DNA from: a bacterium
Lineage (GTDB): Bacteria > Desulfobacterota > Binatia > DP-6
Reading direction: 5' to 3'
Length of the DNA: 64,000 nt
Assembly: GCA_026129405.1 (NCBI GenBank)
Contig: JAHCID010000006.1
Coordinates: 124,001 to 188,000 of the forward strand
Part shown: positions 18,484 to 29,131 of the stretch, in pieces
Position numbering within the stretch: the first letter of the stretch is position 1
Layout: the number at the start of each line of letters is the position of its first letter
The notes under the pieces: model-generated
Told to the model about the DNA's origin: nothing
Databases searched by the model: none
Seen by the model: only the letters and a program-made list of their open reading frames with translations
Made by a program: the position numbers and the translations under genes

Positions 18484-19448
18484 AGGGCTCCCAGATCGCA
18501 CGGCACGCCTGCGCCCGCGAGCCGGCTACGCAGGAGCGCGTGGCGGACGCCGTGATCGCTGATCACGAGGGCGGCGGCGCCGCTGCTTGCCAGCACCGCG
18601 TCGAGGATCGCCGCACCGGCGGGCAGGATGCGCGCCCGGCCCGCATCGAGCGCGGTCCGCCGCGTACGCTCGGCCAGCGACATCCCCCACAGCATCGCGC
18701 AGAGCGCCGCCAGACGGTCGCGGCCGATGGCATGGCCGTGCACGCGGGCCGGGTCGTACGCCGCGAGGTCGAGGTCGATCGCCGCGAGCGCGCTCGCCGT
18801 GCCGCCGGAGGCGACGACGCGCGGCGCCGGCGCGTCCACCCGCAGGGGCGCGACCTCGGTCAGCGCGGCGGCGATCGCACGCGCGACGCGCGCGACGTCG
18901 CCGGCCGACGGCGGGTCGTCGCCGACGTGGCGCTCCGTCAGCACGAGCGCGCCGATCGGCAGGCTCACCGCGGCGACGACGGCGCCGTCCTCGCCGCGCG
19001 TCAGCTCGGTGGTCGCCCCGCCGACGTCGACGGCGAGCAGCTGCGACGCGCCGGCGCCGGCGCCCGCGGCCACCGCCTCCCAGGCGAAGCGCGCCTCGTC
19101 GCGTCCGCTCAGCAGTGCGATCGGGCAGCCGGCTCGCAGCGCCAGCGCCTGCACGAACGCGGCGCCGTCGGCGGCCGTGCGCGCGGCGCCGGTGGCGAAG
19201 GCCCAGACGAAGCGCGCACCCAGCGCCCGCGCCCGGCGCGCGAACGCGACCACCGCCTCGCCGGTGCGCCCCGCCGCGACACGGTCGAGGGGCCGTCCCG
19301 GGGAGAGCCCCGTGCCGAGCTGCGTCGTCGCCAGGGCGGCGTCGATCTGGCGCGCGCGGCCGCCGCTCACCGCGACCGTCAGCAGCAGCACCGAGTTGCT
19401 GCCGACGTCGATCACCGACGCGACCAGGCCGCCGTCGGCGGCCGGCAT
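18462..19448 (-). CDS. Ppx/GppA-family phosphatase (exopolyphosphatase-like)
   Basis: A 328-residue protein of the ASKHA fold. VIDVGSNSVLLLTVAVSGG near 12-30 is the first phosphate loop and AVDVGGATTELTRGE near 145 the second; ASGGTASALAAIDL follows. It has only the short two-domain form without the C-terminal HD-like domain of E. coli Ppx. It could hydrolyse polyphosphate or pppGpp. The start ATG at 19448 overlaps the trmFO stop by one base (TGATG), so translation is probably coupled. Confidence 0.85.
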   Translation of the reverse strand: MPAADGGLVASVIDVGSNSVLLLTVAVSGGRARQIDAALATTQLGTGLSPGRPLDRVAAGRTGEAVVAFARRARALGARFVWAFATGAARTAADGAAFVQALALRAGCPIALLSGRDEARFAWEAVAAGAGAGASQLLAVDVGGATTELTRGEDGAVVAAVSLPIGALVLTERHVGDDPPSAGDVARVARAIAAALTEVAPLRVDAPAPRVVASGGTASALAAIDLDLAAYDPARVHGHAIGRDRLAALCAMLWGMSLAERTRRTALDAGRARILPAGAAILDAVLASSGAAALVISDHGVRHALLRSRLAGAGVPCDLGALWEPTGG

Positions 19449-20784
19449 CACGCCACCGAGGCGGAGCCGGGGGCCGGGGCGACGCCCTGCTCGTCGCGCC
19501 AGGCGGCGAGATCGCGCAGCGCGCGGTCGGCGAACGCCAGCTTCTTCTCGCGCCCGCGCAGCCCGCGCGCGAGCGGCGGGAAGAGCCCGTAGTTGGCGTT
19601 CATGGGCTGGAAGTCCTTCTTCCCGCGCTGCGACACGTAGGCGAGCAGCGAGCCGAGCGCGGTGCTCGCGGGCGGTACGGCGAGCGGGCGGCCGGCCAGG
19701 AGGCGCGCGGCGTTGAGTCCCGCGAGCAGCCCCGTCGCCGCGGACTCGACGTACCCCTCGACGCCAACGATCTGTCCGGCGAGCATCAGCGAGCGCCGCT
19801 GCACCACCTGGAGCGTCGGCAGCAGGAGCGAGGGCGAGTCGACGTACGTGTTGCGGTGCAGGCTGCCGAGCCGCACGAATTCCGCCTTCTCGAGCCCCGG
19901 GATCATGCGGAAGATGCGGCGCTGCTCGGGGTGGGTCATCTTGGTCTGGAAGCCCACCATGTTGAACAGCCGGCCCTCGGCGTCGTCCTGGCGCAGCTGC
20001 ACGCAGGCGAACGGGCGGCGGCCGGTGCGCGGATCGTCGAGGCCGACGGGACGCATGGGGCCGAACGCGAGCGTGTCGGGGCCACGGCGCACCATCTCCT
20101 CGATGGGCATGCAGCCCTCGAAGTAGATGCAGCGCTCGAACTCGCGCGTCGGCACCTTCTCGGCCGCCGCCACCGCCTCGACGAAGGCGTAGTAGCGCTC
20201 GCGATCGAGCGGGCAGTTGACGTAGTCCTCGCCGCCCTTGTCCCAGCGCGACGCCTTCCACGCGACCGACATGTCGATCGACTCGGTGGTGATCGTCGGC
20301 GCGATGGCGTCGTAGAAGTAGAGGTGCTTGGTGCCGAGCACGCTCGCCAGCGCCTCGGACAGCGCGGGCGACGTCAGCGGGCCGGACGCGAGGATCGTGA
20401 GGCCGTCGGGAAGCGCGGTGACCTCCTCGCGCACGAGCCGCACCGACGGCAACGCCGCGATCGCCTCGGTGACGCTCTCCGCGAAGCGCCCGCGATCGAC
20501 CGCGAGACACGCACCCGCCGGCACCTGGTGGCGGTCGGCCACCTGCATGACCAGCGAGCCCAGGTGCCGCATCTCCTCCTTGAGGAGCCCGACCGCCGTC
20601 TCGAGCGTGGCGTTGCGAAAGGAGTTCGAGCAGACCAGCTCACCGAGCCGGTCGCCCGTGTGCGCCGCGGTGCCGCGCACCGGACGCATCTCGTAGAGGT
20701 CGACGCCGACGCCCGCGTGCGCGAGCTGCCAGGCGGCCTCGCAGCCCGCGAGCCCGCCGCCGACGATGGTGACGCGCGGCGCGC

Positions 20785-20788
<4 letters not shown>
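19448..20788 (-). CDS. trmFO: Folate-dependent tRNA (uracil-54-C5) methyltransferase
   Basis: A 446-residue FAD enzyme that makes ribothymidine-54 in tRNA using methylenetetrahydrofolate. The FAD dinucleotide fold starts VTIVGGGLAGCEAAWQLA. Family signatures include the CSNSFRN cysteine region near 53-59, KEEMRHLGSLVM, DKGGEDYVNCPL, NMVGFQTKMTHPEQ and the C-terminal MNANYGLFPPL. The GTG start at 20788 overlaps the topA stop by four bases (GTGA). The gene order dprA-topA-trmFO is a widely conserved arrangement. Confidence 0.95.
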
Positions 20789-23396
<2,608 letters not shown>

Positions 23397-23397
<1 letters not shown>

Positions 23398-24521
23398 CAG
23401 GCCGCCCACCTCCGCGCGAAGCGCATCCCGGGTCGTTGCTCGACGAGGCCGCGCAGCTCGAGCGCGAGCAGGGTCTCGAGCGCCGCCTGCGGTCCGAGGC
23501 CGGTCGTCCGGATCACGTCGTCGACGTGCGCCGGCCCGCCCTCGAGCGCCGCCAGCGCCGCCCGCTCGTCCGCGCCCAGCGCGGCGGCCTCCGCCGCGGC
23601 GCGCGCCGCCTGCATCTGCGGCACCAGGGCCGGCGCGAGCACGGCGAGCACGTCGGCCGCCCCGGTGACGAGCTGCGCGCCCTCCTGGATCAGGCGATGA
23701 CAGCCGACGTGGCCGGCGACGCCGACCGGGCCCGGCACCGCGAACACCTCGCGCCCCTGCTCCAGCGCCAGCCGCGCCGTTCCGAGCGAGCCGCTGCGCT
23801 CGGCCGCCTCGACGACGACGGTGCCCAGCGCGAGCCCGCTCACCACGCGGTTGCGGCGGGGGAAGTGATGCGGCAGCGCCGGCGCGCCGCAGGGCAGCTC
23901 GCTGACCAGCGCCCCCTGCCCCGCCACCTGCCGCGCCAGCGGCCGATGCCAGGCCGGATAGACGCGATCGATGCCGGTGCCGAGCACGGCGGTGGTACGC
24001 CCGCCCGCCTCGAGCGCCCCGCGATGCGCCGCGGCGTCGATGCCGGCGGCGAGCCCGCTCACCACGACGAGCCCGGCCCCGGCGAGGGCCCGCGCCAGCT
24101 CGCCCGCTACCCGCCGGCCGTAGTCGCTGCATCGCCGGGCGCCGACGATGGCGACGGCCGGAGCCGCGAGGGCGGCGACGTCGCCACGCACGGCCAGGAC
24201 CAGCGGCGGATCGGGAAGCGTGCGCAGGGGCTCGGGATAGGCGGCGTCGTCCCAGGCGATCAGCACGGCTTGCGCACGCTCGAGCGCCTCGACCTCGTCG
24301 CGGATGCGGGCGGCGATGCCGTCGCGCGCGGCCAGGAACGTCGTCCGGGCGGCGTCGCGCATGCCCGCGGAGCGCAGAGCGGCGTCGGAGGAACCGAGCA
24401 CCGCGGCCGGACCACCGAGGTGATCCGCCATCCGCAGCGCTTGTCGCGGCCCGAGAGCGGGCAGGAGCGCCAGCCCCAGCCACGCCGCGGCGCCGTCCGT
24501 GCGCAGCGTGCCGGCCTTCAT
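23397..24521 (-). CDS. dprA: DNA-processing protein DprA
   Basis: A 374-residue single-stranded-DNA-binding protein that loads RecA during natural transformation. The Rossmann-like core has VAIVGARRCSDYGRRV, SGLAAGIDAAAHRGAL, VLGTGIDRVYP and FPRRNRVVSGLA, all in family order. A helical N-terminal region and a C-terminal winged-helix (VDDVIRTTGLGPQAALETLLALELRG) are present. It starts at ATG 24521 (MKAGTLR). With comM also in the window, at least two competence-related genes are present. It leads the dprA-topA-trmFO-ppx-glnE run. Confidence 0.95.
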
Positions 24522-24574
24522 GGAAGCGAGGCCGATAATACAGGCTCCGGGGGGAAGCAACCTGTGGCGTATCG

Positions 24575-25426
24575 TCACACGAGATTCGCATGAGGTCGAC
24601 CCGGGTCGGATCGATCCCAGCGGAACACCCCGAGCGCGTTCTCCCGCAGGTACTTCTCGAGCACCCCGGGACGCAGCGGCAGCGCCTCGGCCTCGGCCCG
24701 GCAGCGCGCGAAGGATAGGACCGGATGGTCCGAGGCGAATATGACTTTGCCCTGCCCGCGCGTGTTCATGAACTGGATCAGCTCCGGCGGCAGGTACTTC
24801 GGCGCGTAGGCCGAGGTCATCATGTAGAGGTTCGGGTACTTGAGGAGGAGTCGGATCGCCTCGCCCCACCACGGATCGGCGCCGTGGGCCATGACCAGCG
24901 TCAGCTCGGGGAAGAAGAGGCAGACCTCGTCCAGGTAGAGCGGCCGCTGCGGCTCGGCGGGCATCGGCGGCCCCGGAATGCCGGTGTTGATGGAGACCGG
25001 GATGCCGAGCTCGACGCACTTCGCGTACACCGGGTAGTAGGCCTTGTCGTTCGGCGGCCGGTTCACGAGGAACGGGATCATCCGCACGAGCCGCATGCTG
25101 TGGCGGGTCGCGAGCTTCTCGACCAGCCGCACCGCCTCCATGCCCGTCGTCGGGTCGATGACCGCGGCGCACACGAACTTGCCCGGGAAGGCGCTCACGA
25201 TCTCGTCGAACGGCGCCGGATCGTGCGCGTCCATGGAGATGATCGCGCGCTCGATGCCGGCGGCGTCCATGGCCGTGAGGAGGTCGGGCAGCGGCGCGGG
25301 CTCGAGGATCTCGCGCTCGCGTCTGAAGTAGTCGCGGGCGACGCGGACGAGGAAGTCGGGCCGGTAGGCGGCGAACCCGACCGGGACGTTCACCCAGCAG
25401 TCGATCGCGCCCAGCCGGTCGCTCAT
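24575..25426 (-). CDS. Amidohydrolase 2 family (TIM-barrel) protein
   Basis: A 283-residue protein of the ACMSD/amidohydrolase-related family: metal-dependent hydrolases or decarboxylases of aromatic and cyclic acids. Visible features are GAIDCWVNVPVG at the N-terminus (the usual HxH is replaced by D-C-W-V), IPVSINTGIPGPPMP in mid-sequence, LVMAHGADPWWGEAIRL and the metal-binding FASDHPVLSF near the C-terminus. The loss of the first His pair may mean altered metal binding. The ATG at 25426 overlaps the preceding glycosyltransferase stop (ATGA). Confidence 0.8.
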   Translation of the reverse strand: MSDRLGAIDCWVNVPVGFAAYRPDFLVRVARDYFRREREILEPAPLPDLLTAMDAAGIERAIISMDAHDPAPFDEIVSAFPGKFVCAAVIDPTTGMEAVRLVEKLATRHSMRLVRMIPFLVNRPPNDKAYYPVYAKCVELGIPVSINTGIPGPPMPAEPQRPLYLDEVCLFFPELTLVMAHGADPWWGEAIRLLLKYPNLYMMTSAYAPKYLPPELIQFMNTRGQGKVIFASDHPVLSFARCRAEAEALPLRPGVLEKYLRENALGVFRWDRSDPGRPHANLV

Positions 25427-26178
25427 CGCAGCTCCCGCGTGAGCCGCGCGAGCTCGAGGAAGGCGCGCAGCACCACCGCCGGCGCCGCGCCCGATGCCTG
25501 CCCCGCCCGGCGCGGCAGGTGCGTCACCGACACCTCGACGATGCGCGCGCCGCGTTGCCGCAGGCGCGCGAGCAGCTCGGTCGAGATCATGGCGCCGTCG
25601 GCGACCGTCGCCGCGGCGCCCAGGGCCTCGCGCCGCAGCAGCTTGAAGGCGCAGTTGACATCGCGCACCGGCAGGCGGAACAGCGTGCGCACGAGCCGGT
25701 TCCACCCCGCGGTGTTCACCCGCCGCACCCATGGATCGGCGCGGCGCTCGCGCCAGCCGACCACCGCGTCGGCATCGGCGTGGGCGGCGCACAGGCGCGG
25801 CAGCTCGCCCGGATCGAACTGCCCGTCGCCGTCCATGAGGAAGAGCCAGCCGTGGCGGGCGGCGGCGAAGCCGGTGCGGATGGCGGCCCCGTAGCCGCGG
25901 TTGCGGGCGTGGCGCACCACGCGCACGCCGGCATCCGCCGCGGCCAGCGCGTCGACCAGCGCGCCGGTGCCGTCGCGGCTGCCGTCGTCGACGAGGACCA
26001 CCTCCCAGTGCTCCGCGACCTCCGGCAGGACGGCCCGCAGACCGGCGACCACCGCAGCGACGTTCTCGACCTCGTCGTGCAGCGGGACGACGGCGCTCAG
26101 ACCCGGAAGTCGCGGGACCGCTTCGCTGGAGGCGAGGGCCACAGCATGATCGGCGCGCTGCACGGACGGCCAGCCCAA
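25423..26178 (-). CDS. Family 2 glycosyltransferase, polyprenol-phosphate type (DPM1-like)
   Basis: A 251-residue soluble or peripheral GT-A enzyme likely moving a sugar onto a lipid phosphate. Motifs are LSAVVPLHDEVENVAAVV, VVLVDDGSRDGT, HARNRGYGAAIRTG and the metal-binding LMDGDGQFDPGEL. DVNCAFKLLRR and a positive C-terminus follow. No C-terminal membrane helices are evident. The start appears to be TTG at 26178; no better ATG precedes the fold. It is translationally coupled (ATGA) to the amidohydrolase gene. Confidence 0.85.
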   Translation of the reverse strand: MGWPSVQRADHAVALASSEAVPRLPGLSAVVPLHDEVENVAAVVAGLRAVLPEVAEHWEVVLVDDGSRDGTGALVDALAAADAGVRVVRHARNRGYGAAIRTGFAAARHGWLFLMDGDGQFDPGELPRLCAAHADADAVVGWRERRADPWVRRVNTAGWNRLVRTLFRLPVRDVNCAFKLLRREALGAAATVADGAMISTELLARLRQRGARIVEVSVTHLPRRAGQASGAAPAVVLRAFLELARLTRELR

Positions 26179-26209
26179 TAGGGAGGCCGGGCGCCGCTTG
26201 CAACCGTCG

Positions 26210-26689
26210 TCAGCTGCGCCCGGAGCCGGCGAGCCGCATCGCCATCATCATCCGTGAGGGATCGCGCCCCGCCGACTTCCACCCGTCGGGCCCGAGGACC
26301 TCCATCCGCCGCTGGCCGTCCTCCTCCACCATGCGCGCCCAGGTACCGTCCTCGTGCACCGGCCCGGCGATCACGACCGGCGGCCGCCGCGCACGCGGGA
26401 CGCGGCCGACGTGCTGGTTGCGCCGCAGCCCGACCATCGCGATCCAGGTACCGACCACGCCGCCCGTGACCACGCTGCCGCCGAACGCCAGCACGAAGAT
26501 GGTGAAGTAGCCGAAGATGCGCCGCTGAAAGCAGCCTGGGGAGTCGTCGTGGCAGGGCTCCACGGGCTCGAAGATGGCGTCGATGTCGACCAGCTCGGTG
26601 CTCTCGGTCGCGCCCGCCGCCCCGGTCCAGAGCAGCACCGCCAGCGCTCCGGCGATGACCGCTCGCGACGCTGCCGACACCCCAATCAC
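26210..26689 (-). CDS. Exported/membrane protein of unknown function
   Basis: A 159-residue protein with a signal peptide (AVIAGALAVLLWTGAAGA) and an acidic region with paired cysteines (EPCHDDSPGC). One membrane helix follows (YFTIFVLAFGGSVVTGGVVGTWIAMVGL), then a basic cytoplasmic or periplasmic tail ending in Met-rich RMMMAMRLAG. Start GTG at 26689. It lies next to the IS3 remnant at the boundary of the lower-GC island. No family is recognised. Confidence 0.6.
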   Translation of the reverse strand: MIGVSAASRAVIAGALAVLLWTGAAGATESTELVDIDAIFEPVEPCHDDSPGCFQRRIFGYFTIFVLAFGGSVVTGGVVGTWIAMVGLRRNQHVGRVPRARRPPVVIAGPVHEDGTWARMVEEDGQRRMEVLGPDGWKSAGRDPSRMMMAMRLAGSGRS

Positions 26690-26899
26690 GCGCGAATCCT
26701 ACGCTGCGTGGTGTACCGCGTGAAGGGGGGTCGCCCTACATACATGGAGAGCCTCGGTCGGAGGTACGAGCGACCCGCGCAGTCTGGCCCACCGCGGGCA
26801 CGGCGCCGCCCTATCGGGTCCCTCGGAAGTGGACCGCCCCGTAGACGAGGCCGTCGCAGGCGGCGAGGCTCGGGAACGGGCCGTTCCAGACGCAACGCA

Positions 26900-27312
26900 G
26901 CGTGGGCGTCTCGAACGCGCACCTCGGCGATCTCCCGCAGGCGACGACGCAGGGCCGTGTGTGGCGGCCGGCGACCGATGTACTGCACGCTCAAGCGCGC
27001 GACCTCGAGCGCCCGGCAGGCGCGCCGCTGGCTCAGGCGGTACGCCGCCTGCACCCCCGCGACGATCTCCCGCCGTCGGACCGACGCTACCACTTTTTCC
27101 CAGCGCCTCCGACCTGCTTCAGCTTGCGGTTCTCCTCGCGCAGCTGGCGCAGCTCTCGTACCTCGGCCGTCCCCAGGTCGCTGAACTTCTTCTTCCAGCG
27201 GTAGTAGGTCTGCTCGCTGATCCCATGCTGGCGGCTCCGCCACCGGCACGCCGCTACCCCCTTGCCGAACGATGTGCACCATCTGCTCGGGCGTGAACTT
27301 GCTCGTCCGCAT
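26900..27312 (-). pseudogene. IS3-family insertion sequence remnant (OrfA and OrfB fragments)
   Basis: The OrfA N-terminus MRTSKFTPEQMVHIVRQ starts at 27312. After a frame break near 27235 it continues in another frame as RQHGISEQTYYRWKKKFSDL and REENRKLKQ. The usual ADLTLDKxMLQ segment is deleted and the frame stops at 27087. An OrfB fragment (REIVAGVQAAYRLSQRRACR ... ALRRRLREIAEVRVR) follows and fades out by about 26900, with no DDE catalytic domain. The element is clearly dead. No terminal inverted repeats could be identified with confidence. Confidence 0.85.
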
Positions 27313-27527
27313 CGCCGCGGCTCCCTCATCGCCCGGTTGGGGACCGCGCCGAGTCCTTTGCGCGAGTCGCCGCGGCTCAGGAAGCGGGGTGAAGACCAAG
27401 AGCCCGCCCACGACCTGGGCTTCGGGGAGAGTCGAGGTACCGCCTTTGTTCGCGTCCCGGATTCGAGTGACTGCGTTCCGGTAGCGCTTAGCCCTGCGAC
27501 GGGCGACGATCAGCGGCCGAGCGCAGG

Positions 27528-29075
27528 CTAGCGCTTGGGTCCATCCAGGCGCTCCCTCACAGCATCCCTGTCGGACTCAATAGCTGCGCCACCTGGGCGT
27601 ACAAGCACACGGGCAAGGCGACTGGGCCGGGCCGTGAATGCTTCGAATACGACTTGGTTTCGCTCCTCAAAGCGCACAATACGACCAGCGACCTCGTTCG
27701 AAGGAAATGCAATCACGAATAGCGCGGCGAGCCCAGGGAGCGCAATCGTCGTGTTTGGCATCCATCCGAGATGCGGAATCATGTGATTCTGGAGCACTAC
27801 GGTATCGCCAGGCGGAGCTGCCCGAATCGCATCACCCACGCCGCTCAGCGCGCGCTCGACTCGATTGCGGGTGACGGAATGGAGGTCGAGCAGTTGCGCG
27901 GGGACGGGGCGGACGCTGACACCGACCAGGAGGGTCACTATCGCCAGATACGCGCATGCATCTCGCCACCTGATGGGCAATGTCGACAGCGCCACGCATA
28001 CGGTCACCGCCATGAATGCCTGCGCCGAGTAGTGGTACCGTAGCGTGGCAGCTACCTGCGCTGGAGTCTCATGGAGCAATCCGACCAGCATGGGCCCACG
28101 GGAGAGAGCGACTGACGCATAGAGTGCCACTGCCGGAACTGCGAACGCGACGCATACCGTGCGGGTGGCTGCCTTAGCCTTGCTGAGCAACCCACAACAC
28201 AGAATGACAGCCGAGCTCAGGATGACCCACCCCAGAGGTGACGTCTCGCTTGACGGGTGCCACCAGGGTCCCGCGAAAAGGGACGTCACCCCGACACGGA
28301 GCAGTTCAACGAAGGACAGTCCCGCTGCCCGGACCCCGTGCACAAGCCAAAGAATGCTGTCGCCATGGATGGAGGGAACCGAGTACACTGAAGAAGCGAT
28401 CCAATGCAGAACAACATGAACGAACGCTGGCGTCGCGGCTGCACACACCAGAGCAAGACGGAGGCGGCCCTTATGCGGCCCGCGAAGTATGTTAGGAAAC
28501 AGTAGGACAATGACCGCAGGCAATGTAATCGCAACGATCATGGCAGTGCCGAAGAACAGATTGCCCAGCACAAGCCAGAAGCCCACGACAAGCAGATCGC
28601 CGGGCAGCAGCGCACCCGAGTTGGCTCGACATGCGGCCAGCCGGCCCATGCCCAAGAGTACGCAGCCGGTCGCCGCCAGCTGCGCATAGACGGAGTACCA
28701 GGTGAGCGATTCGCTCGCCGTCAGGCACACCCCCCATGCGAGAGCACCCAACGCAGCAATGACTGCGCTGTCGGTTAGCAACCAGATGATCCGCGCTAGC
28801 AGGACGACATTGACCGCATGCGTTAGCAGAACGGTTGCGAAGTATGGCTGGGCGTCTAGCCCCGCGAATCGATCAAGCGCCGCAAATACGAGATTGCGAG
28901 CCACCAAGGTGTGGCCTCCAAGCGGAGTGAGCAGCACCTCAAGGATCGGCCGATCGTGAAGCAGGTACAGCCATACGAAATCGTCGTTCCAGAAGTAGGC
29001 GCCGATGCTGTGGCGATAGTAACATCCAGAGGCAACGGCTGCGCCGATAGCACCTAGCCAAACGGCGCGGGGCAT
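27528..29075 (-). CDS. Polytopic membrane protein, GT-C glycosyltransferase-like
   Basis: A 515-residue protein with ten or more hydrophobic segments. The first large loop carries YFWNDDFVWLYLLHDRP, resembling the acidic DD/DE motif of the GT-C superfamily that uses polyprenyl-phosphate sugars outside the membrane. A hydrophilic C-terminal domain of about 110 residues begins after VSVRPVPAQLLDL. Its base composition is clearly lower in GC than its surroundings and codon use is less GC-biased, suggesting transfer. It follows the secreted propeller gene by 56 bases on the same strand, so both may be one transcript. Confidence 0.65.
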   Translation of the reverse strand: MPRAVWLGAIGAAVASGCYYRHSIGAYFWNDDFVWLYLLHDRPILEVLLTPLGGHTLVARNLVFAALDRFAGLDAQPYFATVLLTHAVNVVLLARIIWLLTDSAVIAALGALAWGVCLTASESLTWYSVYAQLAATGCVLLGMGRLAACRANSGALLPGDLLVVGFWLVLGNLFFGTAMIVAITLPAVIVLLFPNILRGPHKGRLRLALVCAAATPAFVHVVLHWIASSVYSVPSIHGDSILWLVHGVRAAGLSFVELLRVGVTSLFAGPWWHPSSETSPLGWVILSSAVILCCGLLSKAKAATRTVCVAFAVPAVALYASVALSRGPMLVGLLHETPAQVAATLRYHYSAQAFMAVTVCVALSTLPIRWRDACAYLAIVTLLVGVSVRPVPAQLLDLHSVTRNRVERALSGVGDAIRAAPPGDTVVLQNHMIPHLGWMPNTTIALPGLAALFVIAFPSNEVAGRIVRFEERNQVVFEAFTARPSRLARVLVRPGGAAIESDRDAVRERLDGPKR

Positions 29076-29131
29076 GCGATCTCACTTTGCGACTGCACGA
29101 AGGCGGCCTCGGGAATGGCGCGGCCGGCGTC

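Noticed and set aside
26690-27527. Functional insertion sequence
   Set aside because: OrfA is frame-broken and internally deleted, OrfB lacks the catalytic domain, and no terminal repeats are visible.
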